DNA from: JAZMZS01 sp045580775 | Lineage (GTDB): Bacteria > Bacillota > Clostridia > Oscillospirales > CAG-272 | NCBI GenBank assembly: GCA_045580775.1 | Contig: JAZNOK010000049.1 | Location: forward strand, 1-20,764 | Reading direction: 5' to 3' | Length of the DNA stretch: 20,764 nucleotides | Shown here: positions 14,997 to 20,764 of the stretch, piece by piece | Numbering within the stretch: position 1 is the first letter of the stretch | How the letters are laid out: each line of letters begins with the position of its first letter | The notes under the pieces: model-generated | What the model saw: only the letters and a program-made list of their open reading frames with translations | The model's database searches: none | Told to the model about the DNA's origin: nothing | Position numbers and translations under genes: made by a program

Positions 14997-15311
14997 ATGT
15001 TTAATTGGATCCTTGATGAAGCGGCAGCACAGGGTGCTAATATGTGGTCGAGCATAATAATGATAGTGGCACTTCTTGCCGTATTCTACTTTATGATGTA
15101 CAGACCCCAGAAAAAGCAGGAAAAGGAGACCCGCAATCTTCTTGATTCTCTCCAGGTGGGAGACGAGATCACGACACACAGCGGTATCATTGGCAAGATC
15201 GTATCAATGAAGGATGAGACTGTTACTATCGAGACCTCGAAGGACAAGACAAAGATCAGATTTCTCAAGACTGCTATTGCCAGAGTTGACGTAAGAGCAG
15301 AGGATTGCTGA
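14997..15311 (+). CDS. yajC: Preprotein translocase accessory subunit YajC
   Basis: The 104-residue product has the YajC layout: a short N-terminal segment, one membrane helix at about 16-34 (MWSSIIMIVALLAVFYFMM), the hallmark YRPQKKQEKE just after it, and a small cytoplasmic beta domain with VGDEITTHSGIIGKI. YajC associates with SecDF and the SecYEG channel in the inner membrane; its exact role is unsettled. It follows a strong AGGAGG and is the first gene after a clear promoter. Downstream genes run the same way with gaps of 74 and 42 bases, so yajC, the TIGR04086 gene and alaS probably share a transcript. secD and secF are not in the window. Confidence 0.95.
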   Translation: MFNWILDEAAAQGANMWSSIIMIVALLAVFYFMMYRPQKKQEKETRNLLDSLQVGDEITTHSGIIGKIVSMKDETVTIETSKDKTKIRFLKTAIARVDVRAEDC

Positions 15312-15332
15312 GAGACGGATATGTAATATTCT

Positions 15333-15382
15333 CTTTTCCTCCCGAATAGTCTGTATAGAAAGACTGTTTTCGGGAGGAAAAG
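15333..15382 (+). promoter_or_regulatory. Hairpin covering the ribosome site of the TIGR04086 gene
   Basis: A perfect 14-bp inverted repeat (CTTTTCCTCCCGAA at 15333-15346 against TTCGGGAGGAAAAG at 15369-15382), with an inner AGTCT/AGACT pairing, encloses the GGGAGG ribosome site used by the ATG at 15386. No T run follows, so it does not look like a standard plus-strand terminator. It could limit translation of the membrane protein or its coupling to yajC, or stabilise one part of the transcript. Confidence 0.7.
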
Positions 15383-15385
15383 GAA

Positions 15386-15835
15386 ATGACAAAGAAAAGA
15401 GCTCCCCATTACCGCACAAAAACACCTGCAGAAGGAACGGCGACTGTGCTTTTTTCTGCTTTGCGGGCACTGGCGATCACGCTTGTGTCGGCATGCTTGT
15501 TGCTTTTTGCCTGTGCGGCGGTGCTACTATCCCTGACTGATCCTGTGTACGCTGTTGATTATGCGTCGTGGGTGTGTCTTGGACTTTCGTCCTTTGCAGG
15601 GGGTGTTGCGGCGTTCTTTTGCATGAGAGAAGATGCACGGACGGTTGCACTTTTGTCAGGAGGCATGTTTATATGCGTGCTTTTGATACTTGCTTTTGCG
15701 ACTGACGGTATCAACTCTCCTCTGTTTATGTTTTTGGGATACGCAGTGTCGCTGGCGTTACATTATCTGGGAGCGTGTGCGGCAATAAAAATGTTTGGCA
15801 AAAAGAAAAGAAAAAACAGAGCATATCAGCTTTGA
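15386..15835 (+). CDS. TIGR04086-family membrane protein (YrzE-like)
   Basis: A 149-residue integral membrane protein with about four hydrophobic segments (roughly 22-50, 60-80, 86-106 and 112-136), a basic N terminus (MTKKRAPHYRTK) and a very basic C terminus (KKKRKNR). Size, topology and position directly after yajC match the TIGR04086 family of Firmicutes, whose function is unknown. The start at 15386 has a GGAGG 8 bases upstream, but that site lies in a strong hairpin. In many clostridia the same neighbourhood also carries the six-cysteine SCIFF peptide gene; no such gene is seen here, and alaS follows instead. Assignment rests on length, topology and synteny more than on a catalytic motif. 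Confidence 0.78.
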   Translation: MTKKRAPHYRTKTPAEGTATVLFSALRALAITLVSACLLLFACAAVLLSLTDPVYAVDYASWVCLGLSSFAGGVAAFFCMREDARTVALLSGGMFICVLLILAFATDGINSPLFMFLGYAVSLALHYLGACAAIKMFGKKKRKNRAYQL

Positions 15836-15877
15836 TATATATTACAGAAAAATTGAAAATACAGGAGAATAAAAATT

Positions 15878-18505
15878 ATGAGATGGATGTCACTTAACGA
15901 GTGCAGAGAAAAATATCTTTCTTTCTTTGAGACCAAGGGACACCTCAGACTGCCGAGTTTTCCTCTTGTTCCGATAAACGACAAGAGCCTTCTGCTCATA
16001 AACTCGGGTATGGCACCGATGAAAAAGTATTTTACAGGTGAGGAGGAGCCGCCTCGCCGCCGTGTGACAACATGTCAGAGATGCATCCGTACCCCCGATC
16101 TTGAAAGAGTGGGAAAGACTGCCAGACACGGTACATATTTTGAGATGTTGGGGAACTTTTCCTTTGGAGATTATTTCAAGCATGAGGCTATTGCGTGGGC
16201 ATGGGAATTTCTGACCGAGTGGATGGAGATACCGGCGGAGCTTCTTTACCCGTCGATATATGAAAACGACGAGGAGGCATTCGATATCTGGACAAAGGAG
16301 ATCGGAGTAGCCCCTGAGAAGGTGATCAGACTCGGAAAGGCAGACAACTTCTGGGAGCATGGTTCAGGTCCCTGCGGCCCCTGCTCCGAGATATACTTTG
16401 ACCGCGGAATAAAGTATGGCTGCGGAAAGAGCGACTGTGCTCCCGGCTGTGACTGTGACAGATTCATGGAGATATGGAATAATGTCTTCTCACAGTTCAA
16501 CAACGACGGAGCAGGAAATTATACCGAGCTTGTACAGAAGAATATTGATACAGGTATGGGTCTGGAGAGACTCGCGTGTGTTCTTCAGGGAGTAGATAAC
16601 CTTTTTGAGGTGGATACAGTCAGACGTATCCTTGACACTGTGTGTGAGATCTCGGGCAAGAAGTACGGAGACGACGAGGATGATGACGTGTCTATCCGTG
16701 TCGTTACAGACCATATCAGAAGTGCCACATTTATGATATGCGACGGTGTTTCCCCGTCAAACGAGGGCAGAGGATATGTCCTCCGCCGTATAATACGCCG
16801 TGCTGCACGTCATGCAAAGCTCCTCGGTATCAACAGAATGTTCCTCGCTGAGCTGTGCGATGTAGCTATCAGCCAGAATGCGGACGCTTACCCTGAGCTT
16901 ACCGAAAAGCAGGATTATATAAAGAAGGTCCTCTCTCTTGAGGAGGAGAGATTCAATGCGACTATAGATGCAGGACTCAATATCCTCTCGACCCTTATCG
17001 AAACAGCAAAAAGCGAAAACGCCAAGATGATCGCAGGAGATGATGTGTTCAAGCTTTATGACACATACGGATTTCCGATAGATCTCACCCGTGAGATCGC
17101 GGCTGAGGCGGGACTTGATATAGACGAGGCTGAGTTTGAGTCTCAGATGCAGGCACAGAGACAGCGTGCCAGAGATGCAAGAGCAAATATCAGCGGCTGG
17201 TCGAATGCATCAAGATCAATTATAGCTTCTTTGGAGAAGACCGATTTTGTCGGTTATACCGAGGATGAATGCACAGCAAAGGTGGTAGCTATCATCAATG
17301 ACGATGAGGAGCTTGAGTCTGTAAACGAGGGTGAGTTTACTCTTGTTCTTGACAAGACCCCCTTCTATGGAGAGGGAGGCGGTCAGGTAGGAGACAAGGG
17401 CGTTATCACAAGCAAAAATGCGAGCGTAGAGGTCCTGGATACAAAGAAAACGGACGGTGTGTATATTCACATCTGCCGTATCGTATCAGGTACAGTTTCA
17501 AAGTCGGATGAAGTAACTGCAAAGATCGACACTGACAGACGTGCGGCTATCAGACGCAATCATTCCGCGGCACATCTCATGCAGGCGGCACTCAGAGAGG
17601 TACTTGGTACTCATGTTGAGCAGGCGGGCTCTTATGTTGATGAACACAAGGTACGCTTTGACTTCTCTCACTATGCTGCTATGACGGCTGATGAAATAGC
17701 AAAGGCAGAAGCTGTCATCAACGCACATATTCTTGCAGGTGAGCCTATCACCACTACAGAGACAGACCCTGAGTCGGCAAAGAAGATGGGAGCGATGGCT
17801 CTGTTCGGAGAAAAATACGGCAAGGTAGTCAGAGTAGTCAAAATGGGTGATTTCTCGATGGAGCTGTGTGCAGGTACTCACGCTGACAATACTGCCAAGA
17901 TCGGACTTTTGCGTATTACGGGAGAGTCCAGTGTTGCCGCAGGTGTACGTAGAATAGAGGCTGTGAGTGGACTTGGAGTGTTGAAGCTTGTTGATGAACA
18001 GAAGGCACTGATCGACGAGTCTACGAGAGTTCTCAGACTCAACAATACCCAGGATATTCCTAAGAAGGCGGCACAGCTGCAGGAGGATATCAGAGCACTC
18101 AAGCGTGAGCTTGAATCGGCAAACGAAAAGCTCTCAGCATCAAAGCTTGACGGAATGCTCTCGGGTGCTGTAGATGTAAAGGGAGTCAAAGTCATCTGTA
18201 CAAAGATCGAGGACAATGCAAATGCTGCAAGAGCCCTCACAGACAAGATCAAGTCCGAGATACCTGAGGCTGTGGCACTTGTCGCATGTGTTGCAGGAGA
18301 AAAACTCAATTTTGCCTGCGGTTGCGGAAAGGACGCCGTTGCACGCGGAGCACATGCAGGAATGATCTGCAAGGCTGTTTCCTCAATTTGCGGTGGTAAT
18401 GGCGGCGGACGTCCCGACAGTGCTATGAGCGGAGCTAAGGATGTATCAAAGGTGGATGAAGCTCTCGCGGCGGTACAGAACATTGTTGGGGATATGATAA
18501 AGTAA
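15878..18505 (+). CDS. alaS: Alanine--tRNA ligase
   Basis: The 875-residue product has the full AlaRS plan and length. The class II aminoacylation core begins in the first 100 residues (LPSFPLVP, NSGMAPMKKYF, TTCQRCIRTPDLE, GNFSFGDYFK). A Cys-rich stretch near residues 185-195 (CGKSDCAPGCDCD) sits in the catalytic region. The editing domain carries H562-S-A-A-H566 and C664-A-G-T-H668, the zinc-type site that clears mischarged Ser and Gly from tRNA-Ala. The C-terminal part has a coiled-coil-like segment (about 720-770) and the glycine-rich C-Ala domain ending GGNGGGRPDSA. It starts 42 bases after the TIGR04086 gene with an AGGAG site. The gap is too short for a T-box leader, so T-box control at this position is excluded. 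Confidence 0.97.
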   Translation: MRWMSLNECREKYLSFFETKGHLRLPSFPLVPINDKSLLLINSGMAPMKKYFTGEEEPPRRRVTTCQRCIRTPDLERVGKTARHGTYFEMLGNFSFGDYFKHEAIAWAWEFLTEWMEIPAELLYPSIYENDEEAFDIWTKEIGVAPEKVIRLGKADNFWEHGSGPCGPCSEIYFDRGIKYGCGKSDCAPGCDCDRFMEIWNNVFSQFNNDGAGNYTELVQKNIDTGMGLERLACVLQGVDNLFEVDTVRRILDTVCEISGKKYGDDEDDDVSIRVVTDHIRSATFMICDGVSPSNEGRGYVLRRIIRRAARHAKLLGINRMFLAELCDVAISQNADAYPELTEKQDYIKKVLSLEEERFNATIDAGLNILSTLIETAKSENAKMIAGDDVFKLYDTYGFPIDLTREIAAEAGLDIDEAEFESQMQAQRQRARDARANISGWSNASRSIIASLEKTDFVGYTEDECTAKVVAIINDDEELESVNEGEFTLVLDKTPFYGEGGGQVGDKGVITSKNASVEVLDTKKTDGVYIHICRIVSGTVSKSDEVTAKIDTDRRAAIRRNHSAAHLMQAALREVLGTHVEQAGSYVDEHKVRFDFSHYAAMTADEIAKAEAVINAHILAGEPITTTETDPESAKKMGAMALFGEKYGKVVRVVKMGDFSMELCAGTHADNTAKIGLLRITGESSVAAGVRRIEAVSGLGVLKLVDEQKALIDESTRVLRLNNTQDIPKKAAQLQEDIRALKRELESANEKLSASKLDGMLSGAVDVKGVKVICTKIEDNANAARALTDKIKSEIPEAVALVACVAGEKLNFACGCGKDAVARGAHAGMICKAVSSICGGNGGGRPDSAMSGAKDVSKVDEALAAVQNIVGDMIK

Positions 18506-18516
18506 CACAAAAAATA

Positions 18517-18562
18517 AAAAAGCCGGGAAGACTGTCTTTGATACGGTCTTCCCTTTGCTTTT
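18517..18562 (+). terminator. Terminator after alaS
   Basis: GGGAAGAC (18525-18532) pairs with GTCTTCCC (18546-18553), extended by AAAGC/GCTTT across small mismatches, with a T-rich end at 18554-18562. It starts 12 bases after the alaS stop. Confidence 0.8.
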
Positions 18563-18638
18563 ATGCTGAGAGTAACTAAAGACGGCGGTCATTTGAGCAA
18601 AACTATATAAAAATGTCCCTATTTGCAAAAAAATAGCA

Positions 18639-18667
18639 TTGATATTTCTATTTCAATGTAGTAAAAT
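18639..18667 (+). promoter_or_regulatory. Sigma-A promoter of the aldose epimerase gene
   Basis: TTGATA (18639-18644) and TAAAAT (18662-18667) are separated by exactly 17 bases; both boxes match at least five of six or close to it. The leader to the ATG at 18716 would be about 40 bases. Confidence 0.75.
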
Positions 18668-18715
18668 AGAGAGGAAGATACATTCTTCCAAATTACACCA
18701 ATGGAGAACAAGGAT

Positions 18716-19591
18716 ATGATACATACTATAGAAAACGGAAAGATCAGAGCAACTATATCTACCAAGGGGGCAGAGCTTCAGTCTCTGTATTCCAAGGAAA
18801 CGGAGCGTGAATATATGTGGCAGGCAGCCCCGGAGACATGGCCTGCACACTCGCTGCTTCTTTTCCCTGCGTGCGGTAGAGTAGCAAACAGCCGCATGAT
18901 CGTAAAGGGCAAGGAGTATCCGCTCATGATGCACGGCTTTGCTAAGGATGCGGAGTTTGAGACTGTAGAGAAGACTGCAACCTCCGTGTCGCTGATGCTA
19001 CGCGACAATGACGAGACCAGACACGTATTTCCGTACAGCTTCAGATTTGTGGTCAAATTTTACGTTGACGGAGATACTGTGTATCAGAACTTCAATGTGA
19101 TAAATGACTCAAAAGATAAAATGTACTTCTCTCTTGGAGCTCATCCGGGATTTTTCTGTCCGATAGTTCTCGGAGAGAGAGCGGACAGCTATGTTATGCG
19201 TTTTGATACTCATCAGAATATCCGTGAGTTTGTAAAAGACCCTGCAACTTGGCTTCTTACCCATGAGCAGACGACCTTCCTCGACGGAACCGATGTAGAG
19301 TTGTCCGACAGCTTTTTTGATAACGGACCTATGGTTCTTGAGAATGTTCATGCCAATTCCGTAACGCTCCTGTCGAAGGAGAGCGGCAGATTTGTCGAAA
19401 TGGGAATAAAGGACTTTCCTTTTATGTGTTTGTGGGGAAAGGGCGGAAGAATGCAGATAATCTGCATTGAACCCTGGTGCGGTACATCTGACTTTGTAGA
19501 TGCAGATTTCAACTGGGAAAAACGCTACGGAAACGAGTCGGTTGACGCGGGTGATACCTTCGAGCGTACCCTTTACTTCAAGCTTGGTTAA
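18716..19591 (+). CDS. Aldose 1-epimerase family protein (LacX-like)
   Basis: The product belongs to the galactose-mutarotase superfamily, LacX branch, which interconverts anomers of sugars or sugar phosphates in the cytoplasm. Visible blocks are KGAELQSL near the start, EYMWQ, LLLFPACGRVAN, MHGFAKD, SLGAHPGF (with the probable catalytic His) and IEPWCGTSD. The start was set at the ATG 18716 (291 residues) rather than at 18701: the later one has GGAG 9 bases upstream and begins MIHTIENG, as LacX proteins usually do, while the earlier ATG has no ribosome site. It is transcribed alone, between its own promoter and a hairpin. The substrate is not readable; a role in carbohydrate uptake is plausible given the sugar genes in the window, but nothing ties it to fructan. 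Confidence 0.9.
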   Translation: MIHTIENGKIRATISTKGAELQSLYSKETEREYMWQAAPETWPAHSLLLFPACGRVANSRMIVKGKEYPLMMHGFAKDAEFETVEKTATSVSLMLRDNDETRHVFPYSFRFVVKFYVDGDTVYQNFNVINDSKDKMYFSLGAHPGFFCPIVLGERADSYVMRFDTHQNIREFVKDPATWLLTHEQTTFLDGTDVELSDSFFDNGPMVLENVHANSVTLLSKESGRFVEMGIKDFPFMCLWGKGGRMQIICIEPWCGTSDFVDADFNWEKRYGNESVDAGDTFERTLYFKLG

Positions 19592-19623
19592 ACGTCACTG
19601 ACAGAAAGAGAAAAGTTATCATT

Positions 19624-19679
19624 CGGAGTTTTGACTTTGCTGTCAGACATCAGCAAAATCAAAACTCCGATTACTTTTG
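19624..19679 (+). terminator. Long hairpin between the epimerase and BspA-like genes, probable terminator
   Basis: CGGAGTTTTGA-c-TTTGCTG (19624-19642) pairs with CAGCAAA-a-TCAAAACTCCG (19651-19669) around an 8-base loop. The downstream T run is short (ATTACTTTT), so termination may be partial. TTGACT (19631-19636) and CAAAAT (19654-19659), 17 bases apart inside the hairpin, could serve as a weak promoter for the next gene. Confidence 0.7.
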
Positions 19680-19691
19680 CGGAGAAGTTTT

Positions 19692-20764
19692 ATGAAAAAA
19701 AGCATCATTCATTTGCTCGTTTTGATATCGTTTACGGTCGTCTGGGTCGTGTTGTTTTCCGTATCTTGTGCTGCCCTTTCATACGATAGTCTGACTTATA
19801 CTATTACTAACAATCAGATAAAGGTCACGGATTGCAGCATCGGTGCAGTTTCTGTAGAGATTCCGGCAGAGATAGACGGATACCCGGTCACAAGCATCGG
19901 AGAGCGTGCGTTTGAAAACTGCATTCAGCTGTCGAGTGTCATAATACCTGACAGCGTAACTGACATCGAAAAATATGCGTTCAACAAATGTACGTCGCTT
20001 ACTGAGATCGGTTGGTCTGCAGGAATCGACCGCATACGGCCGTATACCTTTGCAAACTGTACGAGCCTGAGCAGGATAGAGATACCCTCACACATCAAGG
20101 CAATATATCCAAATGCATTCAACGGCTGCAGCAGCCTCAGTGAACTCATATTGAACGAGGGACTTGAGGTCGTCGGGTACAGTGCATTTGAGGGGACGGT
20201 TATTGAAGAAATTTTAATACCCAAGAGCGTGTGGCTGCTGTCGTTTACAAAGTATTCAAACGACGCTGAAACATCAGCAAATTATGATACAGGTGTCGGA
20301 GCAAGTGCCTTCTACGGTTCAAAGCTGAAAAAGGTCACTTTTGCAGAGGGCGAGACGACAATAGGCACGCACTCTTTTAAAAACTGCACGCTGCTCTCTG
20401 ATGTATCTATCCCGAGTTCGGTACATACAATTAAGAGCTATGCATTTGAAGGTTGCAGTGCTTTAGAAAGCATTACGATCCCCGAGGGGGTAGAGAGTAT
20501 CGGCGAGCATGCTTTTGACAGCTGTAGCGGACTTGTGGGTATATGGCTTCCCGACAGCGTGACGAGTATTGAAAAACATGCGTTCTACAAATGTACAACT
20601 CTTTCGTATGTATGGTTTTCATCCGAAATGGACCGCATACGGCCGTATACCTTTGCAAACTGTACGAGCCTGAGCAGGATAGAGATACCCTCTCATATCA
20701 AGGCAATATATCCAAATGCATTCAACGGCTGCAGCAACCTCAGTGAGCTCATATTGAACGAGGG
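19692..20764 (+). CDS. BspA-like leucine-rich-repeat surface protein, 3' end beyond the window
   Basis: An open frame of at least 357 codons begins at ATG 19692, 4 bases after a GGAGAAG-containing stretch, and runs off the window. Residues about 5-28 form a hydrophobic signal sequence (LLVLISFTVVWVVLFSVSC) with likely cleavage near CAA-LS; the lipobox match is poor. The rest is a chain of about 23-residue repeats of the Treponema pallidum/BspA type: IPxSVTxIxxxAFxxCxxL, for example VTSIGERAFENC and IPEGVESIGEHAFDSC. Such proteins are exported and often bind host molecules, other bacteria or glycans. The missing end probably holds further repeats and an anchor. A 201-residue higher-order unit repeats, its last part almost unchanged at DNA level. 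Family assignment is firm; the ligand is unknown. Confidence 0.92.
   Translation, partial: MKKSIIHLLVLISFTVVWVVLFSVSCAALSYDSLTYTITNNQIKVTDCSIGAVSVEIPAEIDGYPVTSIGERAFENCIQLSSVIIPDSVTDIEKYAFNKCTSLTEIGWSAGIDRIRPYTFANCTSLSRIEIPSHIKAIYPNAFNGCSSLSELILNEGLEVVGYSAFEGTVIEEILIPKSVWLLSFTKYSNDAETSANYDTGVGASAFYGSKLKKVTFAEGETTIGTHSFKNCTLLSDVSIPSSVHTIKSYAFEGCSALESITIPEGVESIGEHAFDSCSGLVGIWLPDSVTSIEKHAFYKCTTLSYVWFSSEMDRIRPYTFANCTSLSRIEIPSHIKAIYPNAFNGCSNLSELILNE
20028..20161 (+). repeat. Intragenic repeat, copy 1, in the BspA-like gene
   Basis: This 134-bp stretch recurs at 20631-20764 with only four substitutions, three of them silent. The period is 603 bp (201 codons). Flanking codons upstream are also related but more diverged. 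Confidence 0.95.
20631..20764 (+). repeat. Intragenic repeat, copy 2, in the BspA-like gene (runs off the window)
   Basis: Second copy of 20028-20161, at about 97 percent identity. The window ends inside it, so its true length and any further copies are unknown. Confidence 0.95.

Noticed and set aside
15836..15877. T-box leader for alaS or a SCIFF peptide gene between the TIGR04086 gene and alaS
   Set aside because: The gap is only 42 bases and holds just a ribosome site. Neither a T-box nor a six-cysteine peptide can fit.
1..20764. CRISPR array, tRNA, rRNA, transposase or prophage genes
   Set aside because: None was seen on either strand. The only repeats found are the 46/47-bp pair and the intragenic repeats.

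Overview
The window reads as chromosomal DNA of an anaerobic, low-to-mid GC Firmicute, most likely a gut or rumen clostridium of the Ruminococcaceae/Oscillospiraceae type. The signs are strong AGGAGG ribosome sites, sigma-A style promoters, a type I dockerin inside a very large secreted enzyme, BspA-type leucine-rich repeats, a yajC/TIGR04086 gene pair and a probable class III (anaerobic) ribonucleotide reductase end beside trxB. The taxonomic placement is inference; no rRNA or other marker is present.

Layout. Bases 1-1339: 3' end of a gene whose product ends in a glutaredoxin-like domain (probably anaerobic ribonucleotide reductase), then trxB and a strong terminator. Bases 1342-11573: a 10-kb block bounded by two nearly identical 46/47-bp direct repeats. 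It holds an AraC-type regulator on the minus strand and, divergent from it, one giant gene (2516-11446, 2976 aa). That gene encodes a secreted protein with beta-helix regions, an SGNH/GDSL hydrolase, Cys-rich repeats, an internal dockerin, a lectin-like domain and two GH32 fructanase modules. Bases 11682-13926: a second AraC regulator, divergent from a Gfo/Idh/MocA oxidoreductase gene that is followed by a broken quinone-oxidoreductase remnant. Bases 14171-18562: housekeeping genes, with ppa (inorganic pyrophosphatase) divergent from a yajC - TIGR04086 membrane protein - alaS run. Bases 18639-20764: a LacX-type aldose epimerase and the start of a BspA-like leucine-rich-repeat surface protein that runs off the window.

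How the parts fit. The first AraC regulator shares a promoter region with the giant gene and is its likely regulator. The giant protein would be exported and docked to a cohesin scaffold, attacking fructans (levan or inulin type), with the SGNH domain possibly removing acyl groups. The second AraC regulator probably controls the sugar-type oxidoreductase beside it. The most interesting items are the domain order of the giant protein, with a mid-chain dockerin and duplicated GH32; the matched repeats bounding the regulator-plus-enzyme unit; a 14-bp hairpin covering the ribosome site of the TIGR04086 gene; and a 603-bp-period duplication inside the BspA-like gene.
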